41,695 nt of DNA from the NCBI GenBank assembly GCA_024642115.1, contig JAHEBU010000015.1, forward strand, positions 1 through 41,695, given 5' to 3'. A model generated the notes under the pieces. It saw nothing but the letters and a program-made list of their open reading frames with translations, did not search any database and had not been told where the DNA came from. The DNA is from Marivivens sp. GTDB taxonomy: Bacteria; Pseudomonadota; Alphaproteobacteria; Rhodobacterales; Rhodobacteraceae. This document shows, one piece after another, positions 32,270-40,637 of this stretch (position 1 is its first letter; each line of letters begins with the position of its first letter). Made by a program: the position numbers and the translations under genes.

Positions 32270-34690
32270 TCAGGCCCGCACGCGCTGGTTTTCGGGATCG
32301 AACAAACATTCCGACACCACTGTCGCGGGCGTGGGGACGCCGATCACCTCGACCATAAGGGGTGTCCCGATCGTCGCGAACCCGGGTTCGACAAACCCCA
32401 TCGCGATGTTCTGTCCCACCCGGTGGCCCCAGCCGACCGACGTGACAGATCCCACGATCCGGCCCTCTGCCAGGATCGCATCCCCGCCGTGGGCGGTGGC
32501 GTGGGTAGCCTCGATCACCATCGAAACGAACAGCCGACGCGGCCCGGCGGCAACCATCCTTTCCAGCGCCGCCTTGCCGACAAAGGTGGGCTTGTCCATC
32601 CGGACAAACCGCGTCAGGCCGGATTCGAATGGATTGAACTCTGTCACCAGATCGGCCTTCCAATGGCGATAGCCCTTTTCCATCCGCATCGACTCGACTG
32701 CATACGACCCGAACAGGCGTAGCCCGTGGACCGCCCCGGCCTTTCGCAGCGCGAGGTAGGCCGCGTAAAGCTGCGCATTTGGGACATGGATTTCATAGGC
32801 CAACTCGCCGGAAAAGCTGACTGACATCACGACAGCCGGCGCGATGCCCACAAAGGTGCGGCGGACCGATAACCACGCAAACGCCTGTGCCGACCAATCC
32901 CCGCGCGCGACTGCCGACAGGACATCGCGCGATTTCGGTCCGGCCAGTACAAGGATGGTATAGTCGTTGGTCAGGGACCGGATACTGACCGATCCGTCTT
33001 TGGGCAAATTCCCTGTCAGCCAGTCCATGTCGTGATATTCCGACGCCGCAGCCGACCCGTACCAGATCGTGTCGGCGTCGATATTGGCCAGCGTCGCCTC
33101 GCTTTTGATGTTTCCATGGTGGTTGAGAAGATAGCCAAGTCCGACTTTGCCCACCTTTCGCGTGATGCGACCGCACAACATGGTGTCGAGCCAATCTTGC
33201 GCTCCCGGCCCGGTAATCTCGAACCGGTTAAAACCGTTGACCTCGGTCAGCCCGACGGCAGTGTGCACCGCTTGGACTTCGGCGGCGACCACATCGAAGG
33301 TTTCGTTGAACCGAAAGCTGTGAGTTTCGTGAAACTCGGGCGACGGCTTAATATAGGCGACGCGTTCCCAGCCGTTCACCACGCCAAATTCCGCCCCTTC
33401 GGCGGCCAAGATCGGCGTGAGGGGGGTGGTTTTCACGGGCCGACCAGCGGGACGATGTTCGTGCGGCAGATGAAAGCGGAACTCGTTTCGGTAATCCTCG
33501 ATGGCTTTGAGCGCACACAATTCCACGTTTGCGTGCCCGGTGAACCGGCGCGGGTCGGTGACCCATGTGTCGTACTGCGCCTCGCCATGTACGATCTGCT
33601 GGGCCAGAAGCCAGCCATGCCCGCCACCTTCGCCGATCCCCGCCCGCAGGCCGATGATGCAAAAGGCGTTCCGCTTGCCCGGAATGGGCCCGACCAGGGG
33701 CGCCCCGTCGATGGTATAGGTGATAGGGCCGTTGACGATGGTATGAATCCCCACCTCCTCCAGCGCGGGCATGCGTTTGAACACGTTCTCCAGCACCGGC
33801 AGGACACGGTCGGTGTCGCTGGGGCAAAGCGCGTTGACAAAGTTGGGGTCCACCCCGTCCATCCCCCAGGTCCGGCAATCCTGTTCGTAAAAGCCGACCA
33901 GCAGTCCCTGCTTTTCCTGCCGGGAATAGAAATCGTCGATCGGGCAGCGCAGCAGCGGCACGCGTTTGCCAAAGTCGATGATCCCCTGAATGGGTTCGGT
34001 GAGGAAATACTGATGCTCCATCGACGTCACGGGATGATGCACGCCCATCATCGCGCCGACTTCGTTCACACGGTACCCGCAAGCGTTGACCACGATCTCG
34101 CAGGCGATATCGCCCTGCGCGGTGTGAACGATCCAGCTGTCGTCCTTGAGTTGGGTCAGCCCGGTCACCGGCGTATTGCGATAAACCTCGGCCCCTGCCT
34201 TGCGGGCGCGCCGGGCCAGAGCCTGGCACAGTTGGGCAGGGTCGATGTCTCCATCCTCGCCGTCCCAAAGGCCCCCGATCAGCCGGTCAGTGGTGATAAG
34301 CGGATGACGGCGGGCGCATTCGGCCGCATCCAGAATTTCGTATTCCACTCCCATCACGCGTGCCTGGCTCGCGAAATGGCGATAGCCGTCCATCGTCGTC
34401 TCGTCGTTGGCAAGGCGGATGCCGCCATCTCCATGATGATAGTTGATCGGATAGTCGGGGTCCGCCGCCAGCTCTTTGTACAGCGCGATGGAGTGGCTTT
34501 TGAGGCCCACCATTGTCTGCGTCATCCCGAAATTCGTGACCTGCGCCGCGGAATGCCATGTGGTCCCCGACGTCAGCTCGTTGCGTTCGACCAGCACCAC
34601 ATCCGTCCAGCCCTCTTCAGTCAGGTGATACAGGGTCGAACATCCGGCAATGCCACCGCCGATCACGACGACGCGGGTCTGGGTTTTCAT
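32270..34690 (-). CDS. FAD-dependent dimethylglycine/sarcosine dehydrogenase-like protein with GcvT domain
   Basis: This 806-residue, two-part enzyme has an N-terminal DAO-type FAD domain (about 1-390; VVVIGGGIAGCSTLYHL dinucleotide motif) and a C-terminal aminomethyltransferase (GcvT) region (about 440-800). His46 in SGTTWHSA matches the site of covalent flavin attachment in dimethylglycine and sarcosine dehydrogenases. The C-terminal part would pass the released one-carbon unit to tetrahydrofolate. I choose the ATG ending at 34690 because AAGGAG precedes it by ten bases; the longer frame overlaps the upstream region without support. A LysR gene lies 124 bases upstream on the same strand. 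C1 units from this enzyme could supply the serine-cycle genes. The N-methyl substrate is not determined. Confidence 0.87.
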   Translation of the reverse strand: MKTQTRVVVIGGGIAGCSTLYHLTEEGWTDVVLVERNELTSGTTWHSAAQVTNFGMTQTMVGLKSHSIALYKELAADPDYPINYHHGDGGIRLANDETTMDGYRHFASQARVMGVEYEILDAAECARRHPLITTDRLIGGLWDGEDGDIDPAQLCQALARRARKAGAEVYRNTPVTGLTQLKDDSWIVHTAQGDIACEIVVNACGYRVNEVGAMMGVHHPVTSMEHQYFLTEPIQGIIDFGKRVPLLRCPIDDFYSRQEKQGLLVGFYEQDCRTWGMDGVDPNFVNALCPSDTDRVLPVLENVFKRMPALEEVGIHTIVNGPITYTIDGAPLVGPIPGKRNAFCIIGLRAGIGEGGGHGWLLAQQIVHGEAQYDTWVTDPRRFTGHANVELCALKAIEDYRNEFRFHLPHEHRPAGRPVKTTPLTPILAAEGAEFGVVNGWERVAYIKPSPEFHETHSFRFNETFDVVAAEVQAVHTAVGLTEVNGFNRFEITGPGAQDWLDTMLCGRITRKVGKVGLGYLLNHHGNIKSEATLANIDADTIWYGSAAASEYHDMDWLTGNLPKDGSVSIRSLTNDYTILVLAGPKSRDVLSAVARGDWSAQAFAWLSVRRTFVGIAPAVVMSVSFSGELAYEIHVPNAQLYAAYLALRKAGAVHGLRLFGSYAVESMRMEKGYRHWKADLVTEFNPFESGLTRFVRMDKPTFVGKAALERMVAAGPRRLFVSMVIEATHATAHGGDAILAEGRIVGSVTSVGWGHRVGQNIAMGFVEPGFATIGTPLMVEVIGVPTPATVVSECLFDPENQRVRA

Positions 34691-34814
34691 GGTATTGCTG
34701 CTCCTTGGCGTGCTGCAAAAATCAAACGCCGGGCGCGCGTATCGAGTCAATCGACCGTCGGGGAGTTCAAGAATATGGAAGGGCGCCGTCAGATACGTTA
34801 AACTTGGCCGGGTA

Positions 34815-35804
34815 CTAGATCTCGTCCTCGGCACCCTCGATCGCGCCCTCGAATCCCGGCGCCATGGCGGCAAAGCGGGGTATCAGCACGTCCCGCAATA
34901 TGCGACGGCAATCGCGCGCAAGCGCGAGCGGCAGTTGGCCCATTTCGTCGCTGCGGGCGACCAGATGAATGTGCCGCGTTTCGCCCGCAAAGGGCAGGGG
35001 CAGGATATCGAGCATCGGGACAAGGCGTTCCGCATCCAGCAGATTGAGCGGCGTGGTCAGCGTCCACCCCCCCGTCTGCACCACCATTGCCAGCACCGAC
35101 CGCGTCGCCTCAAACGCAAACCGGCGTGGCACGTTCATCCGAACGCGCTTGAGGTGTTGCGCCACCTTCTGCCCGATGGGCATCGTTTCGGAGTATTGAA
35201 CAAACGGCAGTCTTGAAAGCTGGGCGCGCACATCTGCGCCGGAGGTGACGGCCCCCTTGGCCGTGACCAGAACGAATTGCTCCCGCAGGATCGGCACCGA
35301 CAGGAACGTGGCGCTGTCGGCAGGCAACACCGCAGTAACCCCGATATCGGCGGCCCGACTTTGCAGCCGTTCCACGATCTGGTCCGAGCGGCCGGAAAAC
35401 GCATAGACAAAGCAGTCGCGGAACCGCGCCTGCAAGGCTGCCACCAGAACCGGCGTCAACGAGGCGTCAAGGTCGTCGATAATGGCCAGATTCAAGGTGG
35501 GCAGGCTGGTCAGGCTGATGTCGGCCAGGTCCGCCTGCGCCTCGGACACGACCGACAGGATACGGTGGGCATGGGCCCGCAGAACCTGTCCGGCCGGGGT
35601 CAGCGTCACGGGTTTGGCACGGCGGTCAAACAATCTGGCCCCGATTGCGGCTTCCAATGTCGTGATGTGTTGGCTCACGCCCGAGGGTGACAATCTGAGC
35701 CGGCCGGCCGCCCCGGCAATCGAACCCGCCTCCTCAAGCGCAACAAATACCCTAAGACCGCGCAGCGTAAGTTCCAGGGGTAAACGCGGCGCGTCGGCGG
35801 GCAT
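34815..35804 (-). CDS. LysR-family transcriptional regulator
   Basis: This 329-residue LysR regulator has an N-terminal winged helix-turn-helix (about 12-72; LRGLRVFVALEEAGSIAGAAGRLRLSPSGVSQHITTLEAAIGARLFDRR) and a substrate-binding effector domain (about 100-310). It lies upstream of, and on the same strand as, the demethylating dehydrogenase gene, an arrangement that suggests control of that gene, although LysR regulators are more often divergent. GGAG precedes the ATG. The region just upstream has an inverted CCGTTTC/GAAACGG pair and a TTGACA hexamer. The effector is unknown; an N-methylated amine would fit the target. Confidence 0.9.
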   Translation of the reverse strand: MPADAPRLPLELTLRGLRVFVALEEAGSIAGAAGRLRLSPSGVSQHITTLEAAIGARLFDRRAKPVTLTPAGQVLRAHAHRILSVVSEAQADLADISLTSLPTLNLAIIDDLDASLTPVLVAALQARFRDCFVYAFSGRSDQIVERLQSRAADIGVTAVLPADSATFLSVPILREQFVLVTAKGAVTSGADVRAQLSRLPFVQYSETMPIGQKVAQHLKRVRMNVPRRFAFEATRSVLAMVVQTGGWTLTTPLNLLDAERLVPMLDILPLPFAGETRHIHLVARSDEMGQLPLALARDCRRILRDVLIPRFAAMAPGFEGAIEGAEDEI

Positions 35805-35813
35805 GGGCAGGCT

Positions 35814-35856
35814 CCGTTTCGATCACCCTAGACGATTGCCTTGACATAGGAAACGG
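35814..35856. promoter_or_regulatory. Possible LysR control region
   Basis: CCGTTTC (35814-35820) and GAAACGG (35850-35856) form a perfect 7-bp inverted pair separated by 29 bases, with TTGACA at 35841-35846 on the plus strand. The arms are close to the lysR-like start. The spacing is long for a single operator, so two half-sites are possible. Support is positional only. Confidence 0.3.
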
Positions 35857-35924
35857 TGCCGCGCGGTCCAGACTATCTGCTGGCACGGGGCAGGGCCACC
35901 CGGCATCCGCATATCCCGTCCGTG

Positions 35925-36152
35925 TCAGGCCAGCCCAACGATTGCGCCTGTGCCACGGGCAAAGGCGCGGTCCACCAGCACGACGCGTCCGCCGTGGTAT
36001 CACGTCAGTTGGTTGGCGAAATGCCGGAATTGGGCTGCGACTGCCTGTGGATCGGGGGCCTTGAAATCATCCACTCGCCGCAGACAGGGGCAATTCACGA
36101 CGGCGACCGACCTGCCAGGTCTGAATTTTGACAAATCCCTCGTAAAATAATC
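35925..36152 (-). pseudogene. Decayed coding remnant with an in-frame stop
   Basis: This fills most of the 348-base gap between the LysR gene (start 35804) and the SnoaL-like gene (stop 36153). Reading the minus strand, 50 codons (FRPGRSVAVVNCPCLRRVDDF..., ending FRHFANQLT) are followed by a TGA at 36000-36002. The same frame then continues for 24 more codons (YHGGRVVLVDRAFARGTGAIVGLA) to a TGA at 35925. Both parts show strong G/C third positions and protein-like composition, but there is no start codon. The frame directly follows the stop codon of the SnoaL-like gene and is in frame with it. I read it as the C-terminal relic of a lost gene. I cannot name the parent family. The rest of the gap shows nothing else. 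Confidence 0.45.
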
Positions 36153-37160
36153 CTAGTCCGGATCGGACGCCATGTTCAGCCGACCAAGAACATCCAGACC
36201 TTGCGTCTTGAGCCAGTGAAGCAAGTCGATAAAGATCCAGTTTTCGGACAGTTTATCGCCCCCGCGCCGGTAGATATCAACGACGCGGAACTCTCCCGGT
36301 TTGTCGGTGGCCGGCATCCCCATGAACCCGCCTGTCGCCACGGCAGTAAAGTTGGGCCAACCGAAAAAGCCGCCGAATTCGCCCTCGGCCAATCGGCACA
36401 GGTGCCCCGTTCCGGTGCGATCCTTGAACCCGGCGCGAAACGGACCAGAGTGCTGTTTGGCATAGCGCTCGATCGTGTAAGTGGCGCCAATGCCCGCCGG
36501 ACCCCACCAGATCATGTCGTCATTCCACGTTCTTGCCAGCTCTTCCTCCAGCGGCAGACCCAGCTGCCAAGTCCCCAGATCGGTGATCATGGCATTGATC
36601 GCGGCCAGCGTCTTTTCCCCGCTTGCGGGGTCTTGCGGGGCGTCCATGATGCCCGAATGGGTCATCGGGCCGGGCTGCACCAGATGGGCGGCGGTCTGGG
36701 GCGGAAACGGATTGACCCCGGCCTGCATCATCAGATGCGGAATATCGCAGAACAGGGCGGTTTCGGTGATCCGTCCGTCCTCGACCTTGCTGAACTCGGC
36801 ATATCGCAGGAACGCCATCTTGCGCGTCGGTGGAATGCCTAGCCACGGCGCATCATGAAGACCCATCAGATGCCCCATCGACACGACCCAGACGGACGCA
36901 AAGCTGTCCATCTGGTTGCGACCCGCCATGAACACATCCTCGCGGCGCTGCATGCGGGTCAGCGCGGTCTTGAGCGGGGCCCAGAACACCTCTCCCACCT
37001 CTGTTGCGCCATGGCGGATGTCAAATGGATGCATCCCGCGCCACAGGTAGGACGGCCCGGTATGGGAGGTCAGGGCGGCGCCGATGGTGTCGGGACCGGC
37101 GGCATCCACAGCGGCCTGACAGGCGCGAACAACGGCCTTTGCCGATTGAAGGTCTGACAT
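36153..37160 (-). CDS. Tandem SnoaL/NTF2-like domain protein
   Basis: This 335-residue protein appears to carry two NTF2-like (SnoaL-like) cone-fold domains, roughly residues 10-150 and 185-325. Segments such as WRGMHPFDIRHGATEVGEVFWAPLKTAL in the first half and WNDDMIWWGPAGIGATYTIERYAKQHSGPF in the second have matching character. SnoaL-like proteins include cyclases, isomerases and dehydratases, but many have no known reaction. The gene is last in a minus-strand run with an ABC importer, 3 bases after the permease stop, so it probably acts on the imported compound. The product reads as a complete protein, but it is followed in frame by a decayed coding remnant. Confidence 0.75.
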   Translation of the reverse strand: MSDLQSAKAVVRACQAAVDAAGPDTIGAALTSHTGPSYLWRGMHPFDIRHGATEVGEVFWAPLKTALTRMQRREDVFMAGRNQMDSFASVWVVSMGHLMGLHDAPWLGIPPTRKMAFLRYAEFSKVEDGRITETALFCDIPHLMMQAGVNPFPPQTAAHLVQPGPMTHSGIMDAPQDPASGEKTLAAINAMITDLGTWQLGLPLEEELARTWNDDMIWWGPAGIGATYTIERYAKQHSGPFRAGFKDRTGTGHLCRLAEGEFGGFFGWPNFTAVATGGFMGMPATDKPGEFRVVDIYRRGGDKLSENWIFIDLLHWLKTQGLDVLGRLNMASDPD

Positions 37161-37163
37161 GGA

Positions 37164-38045
37164 TTACCCTTTGACGGCGCCAGCAGTCAGTCCGCTGACG
37201 ATCTGGCGTTGGAAAAACAGGATCAGTACGAACAGCGGTGCGGTGGCCGAAACCACAGCAGCCACGGCATACATCACCTTGCCCTCGACCTGCGTCGATC
37301 CCAGAAAGCTCGCGATCTTGGGGATCATGGTCTGATTGTCCTGATTGAGCAGCAGGGCCGTGACAGTAAAATCATTATAGGCCAGCAGGAACGAAAACAG
37401 GCCGGTGGTGATGACCCCCGGCCACATCACCGGCACGATCACATGGCGAAACGCCTGAAACCGGGTGCAGCCATCGACCATCGCACTTTCGTCCAGATCC
37501 TTGGGGATGTTCAGGAAAAACGAATGCAGCATCCACAGGGTAAAGGGCTGATTGATCGCCACCAGCACAATGATCGCGGTCGGCAGATGCCCCCAGAGGT
37601 TCCATTCAAAGAACGGCAGCAGATAGCCCGACACAAGCGTGATATGCGGCATCGCCCGGAACACCAGCGCCAGCATCAGGATCCAGAATGCATAGCGGTT
37701 TCCCGACCGGGCCAGCGCATAGCCACCCAAAGTACCAAGTGTCAGAGAGATGATGACGGTAAAGATCACCACGATCCCGGTGTTGAGCGCCGCCTTCCAG
37801 AATGCCTGCTCGACCCACGCGCCCTCGTAGCCCGCGCCGGTGAACGGCCCGCCGGTTTCGACGATCGTTCGGGTGCCCCACAGGGCATTCATCCAATCGG
37901 CCTTGGAAAAGAAATCGCCCTGCACCTTGAACGACCCCCAGAGAGTCCACAGGAACGGAAAGGCCGCCACGACGATCCAGACGGCGACCAGCGCGCTCGA
38001 TATCAGGACAAGAGGGGCGGACCGGCGTTGTGCTGCAATGCTCAT
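37164..38045 (-). CDS. ABC transporter permease (MalG/UgpE type)
   Basis: This 293-residue carbohydrate-type ABC permease has about six hydrophobic segments. The EAA loop is visible as DLDESAMVDGCTRFQAFRHVIVPVMWPGV near residues 182-210, the contact point for the ATPase. The N-terminal helix (PLVLISSALVAVWIVVAAFPFLWTLWGSF) is followed by a large periplasmic loop. It lies 3 bases from the partner permease and 3 bases from the SnoaL-like gene, within one minus-strand operon. The importer has a CUT1-type layout, but sugars, polyols and other neutral compounds are all possible substrates. Confidence 0.92.
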   Translation of the reverse strand: MSIAAQRRSAPLVLISSALVAVWIVVAAFPFLWTLWGSFKVQGDFFSKADWMNALWGTRTIVETGGPFTGAGYEGAWVEQAFWKAALNTGIVVIFTVIISLTLGTLGGYALARSGNRYAFWILMLALVFRAMPHITLVSGYLLPFFEWNLWGHLPTAIIVLVAINQPFTLWMLHSFFLNIPKDLDESAMVDGCTRFQAFRHVIVPVMWPGVITTGLFSFLLAYNDFTVTALLLNQDNQTMIPKIASFLGSTQVEGKVMYAVAAVVSATAPLFVLILFFQRQIVSGLTAGAVKG

Positions 38046-38048
38046 GCC

Positions 38049-39077
38049 TCAGGCCCTCTTGCGGTTGAAATCGCGCCAGGTGCGGATCAGCACCGGCGTC
38101 AGCAGGATCGCCACCCCAAGCACGGTCAGAACCGACGTGGTCGCGGCAGAGGCATACTGCGCATTGTCGCCGCGCAGGTCGCTGTAGATGGCATAGGACA
38201 GGGACGTCGCATTGGCCTGTGCCGAAAATCCCACGATCGGCTCGAACACCCGGAAATTGTCCATCAACTGGATCAGGGCGACAAAGACCAGCAGCGGCGA
38301 CATGTAGGGGACGACGACATAGCGGATGCGTTCCCACCGGCTGGCACCGTCGATCATCGCGGCCTCCAGCGTGTCCTCGGGGACGGTCTGAAGACCAGCA
38401 TAAAAGACCACAAAGGCAAAGGGCGTGCTGTGCCAGATGCCATAGATGAACAGGGTAAGCCATGTCAGGGTCGGCGATGCCTTGAGAGACAGGGCCGGGT
38501 CCGCGAAAATCCATTGCAGCGCCTTGCCCAGAATGCCGTCCGCATCAATCATCCAGTACAGGATCAGCGATCCGATCAGCGGCGTCACGATCATCGGCAA
38601 CAGCGAGACAAAGATCGTTGGTCCTTTCAGCATCCGGGGCAATCCGTTGACACCCAGCGCCACAGCCAGCCCGAACAGGATCACCAGCGGCGTGACGATG
38701 GCGGTATAGGCGACGGTAAAGGACAGCGCCTTGTAAAACGGCAGGCTCATGACCTGCGACAGGAACCCGGCCATCCCGCCGGATGTGCGCCAGGCTTGGG
38801 CAATTTCGGCCGTCGCCAGATGGGCGCGGTTCAAATAGGTGCCAAGACCGTTGAACCGTCCCAAAGGTGCCGCTTCACTCAGTTTGGCGGTCGCGGCCGC
38901 ATCAACAGATGTGCTTTGCGTGCAGCCGAAAGGGCCGCAGTTCTCGGACACCACCAGCACCTGATCATGGTCCACATACAGCGACTGGATGACCACCGAA
39001 ACGATGGGAAGCGCGATGAACAACAGCATCGCAAGGGCCGACGGAAGGATGAACCAGAAAAAGGTGCGATGCGGCAT
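38049..39077 (-). CDS. ABC transporter permease (MalF/UgpA type)
   Basis: This 342-residue permease starts with a long hydrophobic helix (FFWFILPSALAMLLFIALPIVSVVIQSLY), followed by an extended periplasmic loop containing two cysteines (SENCGPFGCTQS near residues 45-56). The EAA loop reads EDTLEAAMIDGASRWERIRYVVVPYMSPLLV near 232-262. It pairs with the second permease three bases downstream. GGAG lies 3 bases before the start. A strong hairpin in the 66-base gap between the binding-protein gene and this gene probably sets the usual difference in expression. The periplasmic loop cysteines could form a disulfide. Confidence 0.92.
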   Translation of the reverse strand: MPHRTFFWFILPSALAMLLFIALPIVSVVIQSLYVDHDQVLVVSENCGPFGCTQSTSVDAAATAKLSEAAPLGRFNGLGTYLNRAHLATAEIAQAWRTSGGMAGFLSQVMSLPFYKALSFTVAYTAIVTPLVILFGLAVALGVNGLPRMLKGPTIFVSLLPMIVTPLIGSLILYWMIDADGILGKALQWIFADPALSLKASPTLTWLTLFIYGIWHSTPFAFVVFYAGLQTVPEDTLEAAMIDGASRWERIRYVVVPYMSPLLVFVALIQLMDNFRVFEPIVGFSAQANATSLSYAIYSDLRGDNAQYASAATTSVLTVLGVAILLTPVLIRTWRDFNRKRA

Positions 39078-39108
39078 CGGCTCCGACCTCAGGTTGGGGC
39101 AGGGGGGT

Positions 39109-39131
39109 GGGGGCGGCCCAGGTCCGCCCCC
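39109..39131 (-). terminator. Intercistronic hairpin between binding-protein and permease genes
   Basis: A perfect 8-bp G/C-only stem GGGGGCGG / CCGCCCCC with a 7-base loop lies 12 bases downstream of the binding-protein stop and 31 bases upstream of the permease start. It lacks a T-run, so it more likely limits read-through or protects the upstream mRNA 3' end than acts as a full terminator. Such hairpins are common after ABC binding-protein genes. Confidence 0.65.
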
Positions 39132-39143
39132 GTCTGGGGCGCC

Positions 39144-40382
39144 TTACTTGAGGAACCCTTTTTCCGTGGCTGCGGTCGTATAGGCGGCCGTCACTGCCGC
39201 AAGAGCCTGTTCAGCCGTTTGCGATCCCTGAAAGAACGGGGCAAGGTTGTCGCCCAAGGCCGTATGCAGCAAACCGACATACGGCAGCATCGGATAGGGC
39301 ATGGCGCCCGCCTTGACCGTCTCGATCACCCCGACCGAGGCCGGGGTGGGGGTATAGGCCGGACTTAGCCACAGGGCGTCGGTCTCGTGCGCCTTGATTA
39401 CCTCGTCCGACATGCCCGCCATCATCGCCTGAAAACTGGCGGCCGCGTCTTCGTCCGAGATGTTGGTGGCGATGGTGAACCCGTCCCACCACAGGGTCGA
39501 GGCCGGGATGCTGCCGCCTCCGACCGTAGGGGCCGCCGCCAGAACAGTGGACTTGACCACATCCTCGGTCGATCCTTCGGCGTCCAGAATGGCCCCGCCC
39601 CGCGATCCCCACAGGGTGGCCAGGGCGATGTTGCCCGATTCCCAAAGGGCCTGCGTGGCGTTGGAATCAAAGGTCAGATAGTCGGGGTTGGAATAGGCGG
39701 TCAGATTCTTGAGCATTTCCAGGGCTGCAACGGCCTTGGGGTTCTCGATCGACGCATTGGCGGTGCCTGCCTCGAACAGCGCGCCACCTTCCCCCATATA
39801 CATGTTGATGAACTCTTCGCCCAGGTTCCAGCCCGCCCCGGAATTGAGCGCCAGCGGATATTCCATCAGACCCTTGGACTTGATGGCTTCGGCAGCGGCC
39901 AGAACCTCTTCGTAGGTGGTGGGCGGGGCGACCCCGGCCTGCTCCAGCATGTCAGAGCGATAGAACAGGTGCTGCGCATTGGCCTGGAACGCGATGGCCA
40001 TCACCTTGCCATCGACCGTGACCTTGTTCTGATCCGGCAGGTTCGGGGCATATTGGGCAATCAGGTCGTCCAGCGGACGGATCAGGCCATCGCTCATCAA
40101 CGGAACGATTGACGAATTTGCGATGACGGCCACGCTGTATTGCGCGGGATTGCTGGTCAGACCGGGCAGGTTGAGGGTCTGGTGATCCTTGGTCATATTG
40201 GCCGTGACGGTCAGCCCGTCCCCGGCGCAGGCTTCGGCCGCTTCGGCGATGGTGTGGATCGCCGGAAAGTCATTGGCAATGATCGACACATTGCCCGCGC
40301 CGATCCCGCATCCGGCCATCGCGGTCGTGCCCGCCAGAATGGCAAGCGCCGAGCCCAAGGCCGCAGTCCTGAATAGTGTCAT
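39144..40382 (-). CDS. ABC transporter extracellular solute-binding protein
   Basis: This 412-residue periplasmic protein belongs to the large (MalE/family 1) solute-binding class. A signal peptide is clear (MTLFRTAALGSALAILAGTTAMA), and MAGC just after it could be a variant lipobox, so lipidation at Cys25 is possible. Ligand-domain segments include YSVAVIANSSIVPLMSDGLIRPLDDLI near 80-107, PPTTYEEVLAAAEAIKSKG and NPKAVAALEMLKNLT. I choose the ATG ending at 40382, with GGGAG eight bases before it; a longer upstream frame is not needed. It opens the importer operon. The 255-base gap to the divergent ATPase gene holds palindromic sites. The ligand is not evident. Confidence 0.92.
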   Translation of the reverse strand: MTLFRTAALGSALAILAGTTAMAGCGIGAGNVSIIANDFPAIHTIAEAAEACAGDGLTVTANMTKDHQTLNLPGLTSNPAQYSVAVIANSSIVPLMSDGLIRPLDDLIAQYAPNLPDQNKVTVDGKVMAIAFQANAQHLFYRSDMLEQAGVAPPTTYEEVLAAAEAIKSKGLMEYPLALNSGAGWNLGEEFINMYMGEGGALFEAGTANASIENPKAVAALEMLKNLTAYSNPDYLTFDSNATQALWESGNIALATLWGSRGGAILDAEGSTEDVVKSTVLAAAPTVGGGSIPASTLWWDGFTIATNISDEDAAASFQAMMAGMSDEVIKAHETDALWLSPAYTPTPASVGVIETVKAGAMPYPMLPYVGLLHTALGDNLAPFFQGSQTAEQALAAVTAAYTTAATEKGFLK

Positions 40383-40487
40383 CGTTCTACTCCCTATGGT
40401 TCTGGCGCCCCATGTCACAGCGCCCAGGACGTTGTTTTGGCACCGGCCCTGGGGCTGGCGCATCGAAATTCCGAATCAGTCACCTGA

Positions 40488-40501
40488 TGCATACGTTTGC
40501 A
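40488..40501. promoter_or_regulatory. TGCATACG-type operator, copy 1
   Basis: TGCATACGTTTGCA is an imperfect palindrome with TGCA ends. It matches the reverse complement of copy 2 (TGCATACGAATGCA) at 13 of 14 positions. It lies about 106 bases upstream of the binding-protein start. The regulator, probably LacI- or GntR-like, is not in the window. Confidence 0.5.
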
Positions 40502-40598
40502 ATTTAGGTCTGATGTGACCGCATCTGGCAAGCAATTTCTCTTGAGTCGCGTTTCCAAATCCCAAAAACAAAAAGGGCTTGTGTAACGAAACGAACTC

Positions 40599-40625
40599 TG
40601 CATTCAATCAGTGCATTCGTATGCA
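40599..40625. promoter_or_regulatory. TGCATACG-type operator, copy 2, with an extra half-site
   Basis: TGCATTCGTATGCA (40612-40625) is a palindrome with perfect 5-bp arms TGCAT/ATGCA. A third TGCATTC at 40599-40605 lies 13 bases before it, so a dimer or tetramer could bind on one face of the helix. The site ends 12 bases before the ATPase start codon, where a bound repressor would block initiation. Confidence 0.55.
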
Positions 40626-40637
40626 GAAAGGCAGGCC

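Noticed and set aside
37209-39368. A 719-codon open frame antisense to the two ABC permease genes, and similar long antisense frames at 27015-29231, 33032-34801 and 1701-2807
   Set aside because: These are shadow frames of high-GC genes. They are low-complexity (rich in Arg, His, Gln, Gly, Asp) and contradicted by clear protein families on the other strand.
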